Shown piece by piece: positions 17,054-25,072 of a DNA stretch of 55,944 nt (its first letter is position 1; each line of letters starts with the position of its first letter). The translations under genes and the position numbers were made by a program. This DNA is from an uncultured Lachnospiraceae bacterium (GTDB lineage: Bacteria > Bacillota > Clostridia > Lachnospirales > Lachnospiraceae), in the NCBI GenBank assembly GCA_947174705.1, contig CAMWKB010000005.1, forward strand, positions 1-55,944, written 5' to 3'. The notes below the pieces were generated by a model, which saw only the letters and a list, made by a program, of their open reading frames with translations, did no database searches and was not told the origin of the DNA.

Positions 17054-17446
17054 ATGGATGGAGATTACATTTCAAGGCAGGAACATAATGAATTTGCCCG
17101 GCGCATGGAAGCTGAAAATCGACGTCTTGCGGAGGAGGATAGGCGGCAGAACCATAGGATTGACGAACTGGAAGAAAACGTCAAGGAAATACATAATTTA
17201 ACGGTATCTGTGGAGCGTATGGCAGTAAATATGGAAAATATGCTTGTGGCGATCGAACGGCAGGGCAATCTGATTGAGAAGCAGGGAAAACGGATTGATG
17301 AACAAAACAGTCGAATTGATGAAGTGAAAAACGCGCCGGAAAAAGAACAGGCGAAAGACTATAAACAAATTAAAATGACGATTATTACATCAATAATCAG
17401 CGCTGTTGTAGGCATAGTTATCGGCGCTGTAATTACGCTTTTATAG
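17054..17446 (+). CDS. XhlA-like phage lysis membrane protein
   Basis: The 130-residue protein has a charged N-terminal coiled coil (about residues 5-95, heptads with repeated RIDE units such as GKRIDEQNSRIDE). A single C-terminal membrane segment near 108-130 (IITSIISAVVGIVIGAVITLL) follows. This is the architecture of the haemolysin XhlA family, which anchors lysis proteins. It opens a cassette of four small membrane proteins upstream of the endolysin. Confidence 0.8.
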   Translation: MDGDYISRQEHNEFARRMEAENRRLAEEDRRQNHRIDELEENVKEIHNLTVSVERMAVNMENMLVAIERQGNLIEKQGKRIDEQNSRIDEVKNAPEKEQAKDYKQIKMTIITSIISAVVGIVIGAVITLL

Positions 17447-17487
17447 TAGGTGAATAGAAGTAATACAAGACTGATAGGGGGATAGAA

Positions 17488-17862
17488 GTGAGAGGAAAAA
17501 GATTAAGATACACTCTCTGTAAAAGGTGTGAATATTACATAGCAGCATCAAAACCGAAAAAAGGTAAGTTTTTTAAATTACTGATAAGCATAGTAATACT
17601 TCATGGAATGATATGTGTATCTATGTCATACGTGTTGGCATGGAGTGAACATGCACAGGTTGTAGAGGGTGTCAGTTCAACAATCATAACAGAGATAATC
17701 GCTCCAATCATTGTATATGGCTTTACTAAAACAGTAGAAAATATCTTCCAGAAGAATGAACTAAAATTTAGCAAGCCAATTACACAGGAGCAGTATATGA
17801 ACGATGAAACAGAAAAAGAATGTGAAGTTGCACCGGTGCAACTGGAAGGAGAGGAATTATGA
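17488..17862 (+). CDS. Small two-segment membrane protein of the lysis cassette
   Basis: The 124-residue protein starts at a GTG after a gggggat ribosome binding site. It has a basic N-terminus with a CKRC pair at residues 11-14, then two hydrophobic segments (about 30-50, containing LLISIVILHGMICVSMSYVL, and about 64-80, TEIIAPIIVYGFTK), and an acidic tail. I do not recognise a named family, although similar proteins lie beside holins in Lachnospiraceae prophages. It may be a holin partner. The four-base overlap with the next gene suggests coupled translation. Confidence 0.6.
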   Translation: MRGKRLRYTLCKRCEYYIAASKPKKGKFFKLLISIVILHGMICVSMSYVLAWSEHAQVVEGVSSTIITEIIAPIIVYGFTKTVENIFQKNELKFSKPITQEQYMNDETEKECEVAPVQLEGEEL

Positions 17863-18161
17863 CAGTAACAACATTTTTATTATTATTAACAGTATTTGCA
17901 ACTATAACTGCTTTAGCGACGGAAGCGGCTAAGAAATTTTTAGACGATCAAAAGGTAAGATATGCGTCTAATATAGTGGTGCTTATTGTGGCGCTGATCG
18001 TAGGTTGTGGCGGTACCGCCATATACTATGTAAATTACAGTGTGCCTTTTAACGCTCTGAACAGCGTATATCTTGCCTTAATGGGCATAGCAAACTGGAT
18101 AGGAGCTATGGTTGGATATGACAAAGTAAAGCAGGCAGTCATACAATTAGGGGGAAGATAG
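17859..18161 (+). CDS. Phage holin
   Basis: The 100-residue protein is almost entirely hydrophobic, with three predicted membrane spans (about 3-22, 36-56 and 65-85) and a short amphipathic basic tail (DKVKQAVIQLGGR). Size, topology and position just before the endolysin fit a class I-type holin that opens the membrane at the end of the lytic cycle. The family is not certain. Confidence 0.75.
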   Translation: MTVTTFLLLLTVFATITALATEAAKKFLDDQKVRYASNIVVLIVALIVGCGGTAIYYVNYSVPFNALNSVYLALMGIANWIGAMVGYDKVKQAVIQLGGR

Positions 18162-18162
18162 T

Positions 18163-18270
18163 ATGCGGTTAATAAAATCTATTGGCGGCATGGCTTTATT
18201 AATGGCAGCAGTCATTTTACCCATGCAGGCAATTAATAAAGCGTCCGTACATATGAAAGACTGGGAATAG
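18163..18270 (+). CDS. 35-residue membrane peptide in the lysis cassette
   Basis: A small reading frame of 36 codons including the stop starts at ATG 18163, seven bases after a good aggggga ribosome binding site, one base after the holin stop. The peptide begins with a basic MRLIKSIGG, followed by one hydrophobic stretch (MALLMAAVILPMQAI) and a short polar end. It fills the gap before the endolysin and looks translated. It could be an antiholin, a spanin-like or regulatory peptide, or a relic. Confidence 0.5.
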   Translation: MRLIKSIGGMALLMAAVILPMQAINKASVHMKDWE

Positions 18271-18287
18271 AGGGAGGTTAATACAAT

Positions 18288-19025
18288 ATGGCAACACAGG
18301 CACAAGTAAAGGCATTTATCAATAAAATAGCACCTATAGCACAGGCAAAAGCTTCCGGACGGAGTGAATGGTCGCTTCCGTCTGTATGTATTGCCCAGTG
18401 CTGTTGTGAGAGTGCATATGGGACAAGCCTTAAAATGAAAAATGCGAATGCACTTCTCGGCATCAAAGTCGGGAAAAGTAAGGTACATTTCGGGCAGGCG
18501 TGGAAAGACAAGGCATATTCCACACAGACAAAGGAGTGCTACGACGGTAAGACATATGTCAATATTACAGATATGTTTCGGGCATATGACAGCATAAACG
18601 ATGCTATAGAAGATTATTTTGATATGCTTGCATCATGTTCCCGATACAAAGGATGCCTAAATCAGACAGACGCTAGGGCTTGTATTACAGCAATTAAAAA
18701 TGGTGGTTATGCAACCGATCCTGCATATGTAACCACGATAATGAGCATTATCAATAAATACAATCTTACTCAATATGATAGTGTTATGACAGGGAAGAGT
18801 TCAAACGGAACTGTTGCAAGAGCAACTGTTAGATATGGCAGCAGAGGTGCGGATGTTACATATTTACAGCAGCAGCTTAACGCAAAAGGCTACAATGTAG
18901 GGTCAGTAGATGGTATCTACGGAAATAAGACACTGGCAGCAGTAAAAGTATTTCAGGCTGATAATGGATTAGTAGTTGATGGGATTGTAGGTCCTAAGAC
19001 ATATGAGAAATTACAAAATAGTTGA
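18288..19025 (+). CDS. Endolysin: glucosaminidase plus peptidoglycan-binding domain
   Basis: The 245-residue enzyme has an N-terminal glucosaminidase (GH73-like) domain at about residues 5-160. Within it, the segment VCIAQCCCESAYGTS places the likely catalytic Glu near residue 41. The C-terminal PG_binding_1 domain covers about 180-243 (GADVTYLQQQLNAKGY, DGIYGNKTLAAVKVFQ). It cuts host cell wall glycan at lysis, released by the upstream holin. There is no signal peptide, as expected for holin-dependent export. Confidence 0.92.
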   Translation: MATQAQVKAFINKIAPIAQAKASGRSEWSLPSVCIAQCCCESAYGTSLKMKNANALLGIKVGKSKVHFGQAWKDKAYSTQTKECYDGKTYVNITDMFRAYDSINDAIEDYFDMLASCSRYKGCLNQTDARACITAIKNGGYATDPAYVTTIMSIINKYNLTQYDSVMTGKSSNGTVARATVRYGSRGADVTYLQQQLNAKGYNVGSVDGIYGNKTLAAVKVFQADNGLVVDGIVGPKTYEKLQNS

Positions 19026-19057
19026 ATTTTAATTATGTAACAATGCAGATTTTATTT

Positions 19058-19092
19058 GGCAAGGACGCAATTTGTTTATAATGGTCTTTGCC
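19058..19092 (+). terminator. Possible terminator of the late operon
   Basis: A 9-bp stem with one wobble pair (ggcaaggac 19058-19066 and gtctttgcc 19084-19092) lies 33 bases after the endolysin stop. The tail is AT-rich but lacks a clean T-run, so the call is tentative. Confidence 0.4.
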
Positions 19093-19241
19093 ATTGAAAT
19101 AAATATAAACTACAGTTATTTTATCTCTTTGACAGATGTTTTATATAAATATAACAAATTTTGACAGAATTTGAGTAAATTTTGACATTTTGTAGATATA
19201 TGTAAAAATTTAATATATAATTTCTGTGTTTGGAGGTAGCC

Positions 19242-20051
19242 ATGAAAGAATTAAAAACTGTAGCTATTAATGTACTTTCTAATTCAATTTACGCTCTGAT
19301 TTTTTATGTAGTATCAATAATATTTGCGGCGTTAATACCAATTATTTCAGCGATTATAATTTTTATCCAAGGCGAAGCACAGTCAGTTCCTTTATGGATT
19401 TGGATAATATTAGTTATATTTGTAATAATTAGTATAATTTCAATAATTCTAAGTATAGCAATTCTTGCAAAAAGAAAGAACCAACCTAAGCCACAGATTA
19501 AATATGAAAAATTAAAAATAGAGTTATTTTTTGAAGATAGAGTAAATATTAAGTGTATTAGAGATTTGAATTTTACAGTCATGTGCGAAAAGATGAAGCA
19601 TCTTAGAAAAGAATTTGTATGGACGGGAACTGGGTATAAAGGAACCTATATAGATGATGAATTTAAAGACAAGTATTCAATCGACTGGAGCGGACGAGTA
19701 TTTCCACCACAAATTTATGATGTTATTTTTGAAGAGGAAAAGGTTAAAGGCGATGAAGTGCATTATATAGTAAGGCACGAAGTTACTGATGAAAATCAGG
19801 AAATGATTCCAAGATTAACTCAGCATATTGTAGATCCAGTTAAAATGTTGGAGTTGATAGTTACTGTTCCTAAAGGGATGATAAAGCGAGTATATTTTGT
19901 AGAATATGTGGATCCTTCTGGAAATGTAGTTATAGGAAATAAGGTTCCTATAGAAGTGAAGCATGTTGGGAATTTAGACGTATTTGAATATCAAAAATGT
20001 AATCCAGAGTTGTTGCATAGCTATAAAATAGAATGGGAATTTGACAAATAA
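19242..20051 (+). CDS. Two-TM accessory membrane protein at the prophage edge
   Basis: I do not recognise the family. The 269-residue protein begins with two hydrophobic segments (about 13-42 and 50-76), then a Lys/Gln-rich linker and a roughly 180-residue soluble, beta-rich C-terminal domain. ATG 19242 follows a strong ggaggt ribosome binding site and is preferred over upstream codons. It is much more AT-rich than the late phage genes and lies between endolysin and prophage edge, the classical site for lysogen-expressed cargo. Its upstream region has three TTTGACA copies (19128, 19160, 19181). A superinfection-exclusion or membrane effector role is possible but unproven. Confidence 0.6.
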   Translation: MKELKTVAINVLSNSIYALIFYVVSIIFAALIPIISAIIIFIQGEAQSVPLWIWIILVIFVIISIISIILSIAILAKRKNQPKPQIKYEKLKIELFFEDRVNIKCIRDLNFTVMCEKMKHLRKEFVWTGTGYKGTYIDDEFKDKYSIDWSGRVFPPQIYDVIFEEEKVKGDEVHYIVRHEVTDENQEMIPRLTQHIVDPVKMLELIVTVPKGMIKRVYFVEYVDPSGNVVIGNKVPIEVKHVGNLDVFEYQKCNPELLHSYKIEWEFDK

Positions 20052-20143
20052 TATATAAGTGATAGAATTAGGAAAGTGGAAATAATATTTATAAATATAC
20101 TTGGGGAATTCAATGGAGGACATCATGGAGGAGAATTAAGTTA

Positions 20144-20186
20144 AAGAAGCAGACTTGTGAGTAGTGGACTCGCAAGTCTGCTTCTT
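20144..20186 (+). terminator. Long 19-bp stem-loop near the prophage edge
   Basis: The arms (20144-20162 and 20168-20186) are complementary over 19 bp with one G-T wobble and a 5-base loop. There is no T-run on either side of note, so it may be a bidirectional terminator or a structural element near the attachment site. Confidence 0.5.
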
Positions 20187-20441
20187 CGTGTCACAGAAGA
20201 ATACTCATTTCTGTGCAGGAAATGTAGTCAACTCAAGAACAGCTAAGCAAAAAATATAAAACAGTATCCAAAAGTGATTAATAGGTTAACAGAAAAATGT
20301 TGCTTTGCAATAAAAACAGAGTAAAATATTAACGTATCGGAATTCTGGCAATTGGATTCCGGGAAATTTTGTGTACCCCCTGAAATTAAACGCTTACATT
20401 ATTTATATCTGTTATAAAATAACTTAATCAGTTATACAAAG

Positions 20442-20470
20442 AAAGGCAGTGATAGACATCATGCCTTTTT
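20442..20470 (+). terminator. Terminator-like stem-loop
   Basis: aaaggca (20442-20448) pairs with tgccttt (20462-20468) around a 13-base loop and runs into further Ts. It could end transcription leaving the prophage. Confidence 0.5.
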
Positions 20471-20511
20471 ATGGTGTGCCTCGCGGCGCATGTTTTTAAT
20501 AACCACATTGA

Positions 20512-20976
20512 TTTTTTATACAGATTGGCACGCCGATCATTGCCATTGAGTCTGGTTACGTAGAGGCGCTTGGCTGGAATCAGTATGGTGGGTGGCGTAT
20601 CGGCATACGCAGCTTAGATAAGAAAAGATATTACTATTATGCGCATCTTAGACAGAATTTTCCGTATAATAAAGCACTTGAGGTAGGTAGCGTGGTTACC
20701 GCGGGAGATGTTATCGGTTACATGGGGCATACAGGCTACAGCACTAAAGAGAATGTCAATAATATTGAGGTGGTACACCTTCACTGGGGACTTGAACTGA
20801 TTTTTGATGAATCCCAGAAAGAAAGTAATAATGAAATCTGGATAGACTGCTATGAGTTGACGAAATTCTTGTATAGGAACCGCAGCGAGACCGTAAAGGA
20901 TGAAGAAACGAAGGAATGGAAGCGGGTATATGATATGAAGGATCCTGCGGTAGAGGAGTATGAGAGAGTGAACTGA
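20512..20976 (+). pseudogene. M23 family metallopeptidase, 3' remnant cut by the prophage
   Basis: The in-frame sequence from 20512 encodes an M23 (lysostaphin-type) peptidase end. It has GTPIIAIESGYVEALGW (strand and turn), the YYYYAHL segment, GDVIGYMGHTGYSTKENVN, and the second zinc motif VVHLHWGLEL, followed by a C-terminal extension. The upstream part with the first zinc motif (HxxxD) and export signal is missing. The frame is closed by a TGA at 20509. The simplest reading is that prophage integration split the gene and its 5' part lies at the other prophage end. Any translation would need an internal start such as GTG 20692. Confidence 0.85.
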
Positions 20977-20992
20977 AAAATAAAAACAGTTA

Positions 20993-21021
20993 TTGAAAAT
21001 GCGCCCTGATTCAGCTATACT
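20993..21021 (+). promoter_or_regulatory. Sigma-A-type promoter of the chemoreceptor gene
   Basis: TTGAAA (20993-20998), a 17-base spacer and TATACT (21016-21021) lie about 70 bases before the chemoreceptor ATG. No sigma-28 promoter was found here, unlike the flagellar operons. Confidence 0.65.
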
Positions 21022-21033
21022 TTTTATTAAGTT

Positions 21034-21060
21034 AACTTTTTATGAAGCTTATAAAAAGTT
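21034..21060 (+). promoter_or_regulatory. AT-rich hairpin in the chemoreceptor 5' leader
   Basis: A perfect 10-bp inverted repeat (aactttttat / ataaaaagtt) with a gaagctt loop lies just downstream of the predicted transcription start and upstream of the ribosome binding site. It could be a repressor operator or an RNA hairpin. Confidence 0.5.
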
Positions 21061-21089
21061 ATTAAATTTGTTTTATTAGGAGAGGGATT

Positions 21090-22784
21090 ATGGGGACAAA
21101 AAAGAGTGAGGTATCAGAAACAAAGAGTCAGGCGGCGCAGTTAAAAAAGCTGGTGCATCAGGCAGTAGTGTCAGTGGTGATAGGAGTTGTGCTATTGGTT
21201 GGATTCATCTTGTTTAACATGGCTATGTCAAGCATACATAGCGCACAGATCAACACAACCGTTGCGCTGAATCAGTATAGGATCGCGTCTAAAACGTTGA
21301 CCTATAATATACAGTCTTATGCTGTTACGGGTGAACAGAAATATTATGACGGTTATATGAAGGAATTAAATGAAGACAAAAACAGGGAACAGGCACTGGA
21401 GACTTTAGAGAAATGTGATCTAAAGGAAAGTGAATGGACGAGCCTGAACCAGATTGCCACAATGTCTAATCAGCTTGTCCCGTTAGAAGAGGAAGCAATA
21501 GAGCATGTACAGGCGGGTGATTTGGCGGCTGCACAGGAATGTGTGTTCAGTACAGAATATGGAGATACGGTTGACCAAATCAGTCAGCAGACGGATGATA
21601 CAATCCTTGCTATATTAGACAGGAAGGACAAAAGGCAGGCAGGGGTCAAAGTTATGCAGTACATTTTTGAGTTCCTGTTTGCACTATCATTTCTGTATGT
21701 GGTAAAAGAGTTTATCAAGACGATTAAGTTTTCGGAGAAGGAACTTTTGGAGCCAATCCAGAAGGTGTCGGATCAGATGGCGGTGCTTGCGGGCGGTGAA
21801 TTCCATGTAGACCTTGACATGGAGGAGGATGAGAGCGAAGTAGGAAAGATGGTTTCTGCAATCGCCTTTATGAAGAGAAATCTGCTTGCCATGATAAAAG
21901 AGATTACCCAGACACTTGAAAAGATGGGAAATGGAAATTACCAGATTGAGATTAAACAGGAATATGTGGGTGAATTTGTAACAATCAAAGAATCCTTCGT
22001 GCAGATTGGCGAGAAGATGCGGGAAACAATTAAAACAATCCGTATTGTCTCAAGTCAAATTGACAGCGGTTCGGAGCAGTTGGCATATGCCGCACAGGAT
22101 TTGGCAGAAAATTGTACATTGCAAGCCGGTCAGGTATCTGAACTTATGCTTGCGTTTGACGATATGACCAAGAGTATGGAACATAACGCACATGAGGCGG
22201 AGGAATCTGCAAGAATGTCCTCAGAAGCGGGCGTGACATTGGAAAAAGGCAACGAGAAACTGCAGGAATTGAAAACCGCGATTCAGGAAATCGGAAGATG
22301 TTCGGAGCAGATCAGTACGATTATAGGAGCTATAGAGGATATTGCATCCCAGACGAACCTTTTAGCTCTTAATGCGGCGATTGAAGCAGCAAGAGCGGGT
22401 GAGGCCGGAAGAGGTTTTGCTGTCGTAGCGGAACAGGTCAAAAATCTGGCGAATGAATCGGCGAATGCGGCCGGCAGGACAACTGAGCTGATTGAAACGA
22501 CTGTTGCGGTAATGAACAAGAGTATTTTAATTGCGGAAGAAACAGAAGCCAACATGAACGAGGTAATGGCCGATACAAAAGAGGCTGTGGAGAAGATGGG
22601 CCAGATAGAGCAGATACTGAAGAAAGATACGCAGCGCATGCAGGAGTTGAATGAAAATGTATCACAGGTTTCTTCTGCTGTCGATAATAACTCGGCAACA
22701 TCCGAGGAGACAGCAGCTGTCAGTGAGGAGCAGAAGGGCCAGGTGGAGACTATGGTACAATTAATGGAAAAATTTGAGATATAG
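21090..22784 (+). CDS. Methyl-accepting chemotaxis protein
   Basis: The 564-residue chemoreceptor has TM1 at about 25-46 and an extracytoplasmic four-helix-type sensor at about 47-187. TM2 lies at 188-205, and a HAMP domain with downstream helix at about 220-275. The cytoplasmic signalling coiled coil has a conserved tip ([20 protein letters not shown] and the following [17 protein letters not shown]). It senses a small ligand outside and controls CheA. The ligand is unknown. There is no CheW-binding C-terminal pentapeptide visible. It is transcribed alone, with its own promoter and terminator, and fits the motile lifestyle implied by the flagellar genes downstream. Confidence 0.93.
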   Translation: MGTKKSEVSETKSQAAQLKKLVHQAVVSVVIGVVLLVGFILFNMAMSSIHSAQINTTVALNQYRIASKTLTYNIQSYAVTGEQKYYDGYMKELNEDKNREQALETLEKCDLKESEWTSLNQIATMSNQLVPLEEEAIEHVQAGDLAAAQECVFSTEYGDTVDQISQQTDDTILAILDRKDKRQAGVKVMQYIFEFLFALSFLYVVKEFIKTIKFSEKELLEPIQKVSDQMAVLAGGEFHVDLDMEEDESEVGKMVSAIAFMKRNLLAMIKEITQTLEKMGNGNYQIEIKQEYVGEFVTIKESFVQIGEKMRETIKTIRIVSSQIDSGSEQLAYAAQDLAENCTLQAGQVSELMLAFDDMTKSMEHNAHEAEESARMSSEAGVTLEKGNEKLQELKTAIQEIGRCSEQISTIIGAIEDIASQTNLLALNAAIEAARAGEAGRGFAVVAEQVKNLANESANAAGRTTELIETTVAVMNKSILIAEETEANMNEVMADTKEAVEKMGQIEQILKKDTQRMQELNENVSQVSSAVDNNSATSEETAAVSEEQKGQVETMVQLMEKFEI

Positions 22785-22830
22785 ATTTATAGGTGCTATG
22801 CCGCTCATTATATAGTCAGAATATTAAGTA

Positions 22831-22864
22831 AAGCCGTTCGGTGTCAGATACTGAGCGGCTTTTT
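22831..22864 (+). terminator. Rho-independent terminator after the chemoreceptor
   Basis: aagccg (22831-22836) pairs with cggctt (22856-22861), the stem being extended by wobble pairs, and is followed directly by a T-run. Confidence 0.8.
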
Positions 22865-22914
22865 GCTTAAAATGAACATAAATAATTAAATTTTTTTAAA
22901 AATCTGCTCATTCA

Positions 22915-22943
22915 TTGCAAAAACTAAATTCCTATGATACAAT
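22915..22943 (+). promoter_or_regulatory. Promoter of the butyrate operon
   Basis: TTGCAA (22915-22920), a 17-base spacer and TACAAT (22938-22943) give a good sigma-A promoter about 85 bases before the thiolase ATG. Confidence 0.7.
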
Positions 22944-22955
22944 AGGTGCGGTAGA

Positions 22956-22981
22956 CAATGATAAAAAAATAACAATCATTG
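22956..22981 (+). promoter_or_regulatory. Inverted repeat just downstream of the butyrate operon promoter
   Basis: caatgat (22956-22962) and atcattg (22975-22981) flank an A-rich centre at or just after the expected transcription start. A regulator operator is plausible. It does not fit the standard Rex half-site spacing. Confidence 0.4.
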
Positions 22982-23027
22982 AAAACTTAGAAAAAAAGTC
23001 TTGTTTATTCGAATGGAGGAGAAAAAA

Positions 23028-24212
23028 ATGGCAAAAAAAGTAGTTTTGGCAGGCGCATGCCGTACTGCGATCGGAACAATGGGTGGTGCTCTCAGTACAA
23101 CTCCGGCACCGGTTCTTGGTTCTATCGTTATTAAGGAAGCATTAAACAGAGCTGGTGTTCCGGCAGATGCTGTAGACCATGTATATATGGGCTGTGTAAT
23201 TCAGGCAGGCTTAGGACAGAATGTGGCACGCCAGTCATCTATTAAAGCAGGCATACCGATTACTACACCGGCAGTTACGGTCAATGTAGTTTGCGGTTCC
23301 GGTCTTAATTGTGTAAATATGGCAGCACAGATGATTATGGCAGGCGATGCTGATGTTGTTGTTGCCGGTGGTATGGAAAATATGTCTATGGCTCCTTATG
23401 CGGCAATGCAGGGTCGTTATGGTTACAGAATGAACAATGCGACTTTAGTAGATACAATGGTAAATGATGCATTATGGGATGCTTTCAATAATTATCATAT
23501 GGGAATTACGGCAGAGAATGTTGCCGAGAAATATGGTCTTACAAGAGAGCAGCTTGATGAATTTGCAGCATGGTCACAGCAGAAATGTGAGAAGGCAAGA
23601 GAAGAAGGCAGATTCAAAGATGAGATTGTACCTGTAGAGGTAAAGAAGAAAAAAGAAACCGTTATCGTTGATACGGATGAAGGCCCTCGTGCAGGCGTTA
23701 CTGCAGAGAGCATTTCCAAATTACGTCCGGCTTTCAAGCCTGACGGCGGAATTGTTACGGCAGCTAACTCATCAGGTATCAATGACGGTGCAGCTGCAAT
23801 TGTTGTTATGAGCGAAGAGAAAGCTAAAGAGTTAGGCGTAAAACCTATGGCAACCTTTGTTGCAGGCGCACTTGGCGGCGTAGATCCTTCCATCATGGGT
23901 GTAGGTCCTGTGCCGGCTACCCAGAAGGCAATGGCTAAGGCTGGAATGAAGATAGATGACTTTGATTTAATCGAAGCTAACGAGGCATTTGCTGCACAGT
24001 CACTTGCTGTCCAGAAAGACCTTGGTTTCAGCAATGATGTACTTAATGTAAACGGCGGTGCAATCGCACTCGGCCATCCGGTAGGAGCTTCAGGCTGCCG
24101 TATCCTTGTTACCCTGCTTCACGAGATGCAGAAACGCGACGCTAAGAAAGGTCTTGCTACTTTGTGTATCGGCGGTGGTATGGGCTGCGCTACTATCGTA
24201 GAAAGAGATTAA
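23028..24212 (+). CDS. thlA: Acetyl-CoA acetyltransferase (thiolase)
   Basis: This 394-residue enzyme condenses two acetyl-CoA to acetoacetyl-CoA, the first step of butyrate synthesis. The nucleophilic Cys89 lies in NVVCGSGLN, the catalytic His in [10 protein letters not shown], and the second Cys in GGGMGCA near the C-terminus. I chose ATG 23028, seven bases after ggaggag, rather than the upstream in-frame ATGs at 23001 and 23013. It is the first gene of a six-gene + strand operon with short gaps (20-54 bases). Confidence 0.96.
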   Translation: MAKKVVLAGACRTAIGTMGGALSTTPAPVLGSIVIKEALNRAGVPADAVDHVYMGCVIQAGLGQNVARQSSIKAGIPITTPAVTVNVVCGSGLNCVNMAAQMIMAGDADVVVAGGMENMSMAPYAAMQGRYGYRMNNATLVDTMVNDALWDAFNNYHMGITAENVAEKYGLTREQLDEFAAWSQQKCEKAREEGRFKDEIVPVEVKKKKETVIVDTDEGPRAGVTAESISKLRPAFKPDGGIVTAANSSGINDGAAAIVVMSEEKAKELGVKPMATFVAGALGGVDPSIMGVGPVPATQKAMAKAGMKIDDFDLIEANEAFAAQSLAVQKDLGFSNDVLNVNGGAIALGHPVGASGCRILVTLLHEMQKRDAKKGLATLCIGGGMGCATIVERD

Positions 24213-24232
24213 GTATATAGGAGGCTGACACA

Positions 24233-25018
24233 ATGGAGTTTGTATTATATGAGGTAAAGGGACAGGTAGGAACGATTACAATCAATCGCGAAAAAGCCCT
24301 TAATGCTTTGAATTCTACCGTTCTTGAAGAATTAGACCAGACTTTGGATGCAGTTGATTTAGATAATGTAAGATGCCTTATTTTAACAGGTGCAGGACAG
24401 AAGTCTTTCGTAGCCGGAGCTGATATTGGTGAAATGAGTACATTAACCAAAGCAGAGGGAGAGGCTTTTGGTAAGAAAGGAAACGATGTATTCCGTAAAT
24501 TGGAAACCTTCCCTATTCCTGTTATTGCAGCGGTAAACGGCTTTGCACTTGGCGGCGGCTGTGAGATTTCCATGAGCTGTGATATAAGAATCTGTTCCGA
24601 TAATGCAGTATTCGGACAGCCTGAGGTAGGTCTTGGCATCACGCCGGGATTTGGCGGTACACAGAGACTGGCAAGACTTGTCGGACCGGGTATGGCTAAG
24701 CAGATGATTTATACTGCAAGAAATATTAAGGCTGACGAGGCTCTTAGAATCGGTCTTGTAAATGCCGTATATCCGCAAGAAGAACTGATGGCGGCAGCAG
24801 AGAAGATGGCAGCAGGCATTGCCAAGAACGCACCTATTGCCGTACGCAACTGCAAGAAAGCAATTAATGACGGACTTGAGGTTTCTATGGATGAAGCAAT
24901 CGTAATTGAAGAGAAGTTGTTCGGCGATTGCTTTGAGACAGAAGACCAGAAATACGGAATGGCATTTTTCTTAGATAAGAATAAAGAAAAGGTGAAAGAG
25001 CCGTTTAAAAATTGCTAA
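24233..25018 (+). CDS. crt: 3-hydroxybutyryl-CoA dehydratase (crotonase)
   Basis: The 261-residue enoyl-CoA hydratase family enzyme interconverts 3-hydroxybutyryl-CoA and crotonyl-CoA. The oxyanion-hole loops GADIGEM and ALGGGCEISM are present, with catalytic Glu111 and Glu131 (GQPEVGLGITPGFGGTQRL region). It lies between thiolase and 3-hydroxybutyryl-CoA dehydrogenase with its own aggaggctg ribosome binding site. The context makes butyrate synthesis, rather than fatty acid breakdown, its role. Confidence 0.96.
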   Translation: MEFVLYEVKGQVGTITINREKALNALNSTVLEELDQTLDAVDLDNVRCLILTGAGQKSFVAGADIGEMSTLTKAEGEAFGKKGNDVFRKLETFPIPVIAAVNGFALGGGCEISMSCDIRICSDNAVFGQPEVGLGITPGFGGTQRLARLVGPGMAKQMIYTARNIKADEALRIGLVNAVYPQEELMAAAEKMAAGIAKNAPIAVRNCKKAINDGLEVSMDEAIVIEEKLFGDCFETEDQKYGMAFFLDKNKEKVKEPFKNC

Positions 25019-25072
25019 GATTTTTTTGAATAAAATATAAATTATATAAAAAATAAATCAGGAGGTTCCAAG

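Larger units (their letters stand above)
1..20511 (+). mobile_element. Prophage, late half (siphovirus-like, HK97-type head)
   Basis: A continuous + strand run of phage genes follows the usual order: HNH, terminase, portal, protease, capsid, connectors, tail tube, chaperone, tape measure, baseplate, fibre, holin, endolysin. The left end is cut by the window, so integrase, repressor and replication genes are not visible. The right edge is inferred from an M23 peptidase gene whose reading frame is open only from 20512 onward, with unrelated sequence before it. Structural genes show no frameshifts or premature stops, so the late module looks intact. Whether the prophage can still be induced cannot be judged from here. 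Confidence 0.93.
20052..20511 (+). other. Non-coding prophage edge region
   Basis: About 460 bases hold no convincing gene. They contain a long hairpin (20144-20186), a small cggaat/attccg inverted repeat near 20338-20365, and a terminator-like stem (20442-20470). The prophage-chromosome junction is probably near 20500-20530, just before the M23 peptidase frame resumes. I cannot define the att core without the other prophage end. Confidence 0.5.

Noticed and set aside
20111-20140. Eight-codon frame MEDIMEEN before the long hairpin
   Set aside because: Too short to support, with no clear ribosome binding site or known leader-peptide logic.
20981-21010. Sigma-28 promoter before the chemoreceptor
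   Set aside because: TAAA is present, but no CCGATA-like box lies at 15-16 bases. A sigma-A promoter fits better.
22956-22981. Rex (redox repressor) site before thl
   Set aside because: Half-sites and spacing do not match TTGTTAA-N4-TTAACAA, so it is listed only as an unassigned inverted repeat.
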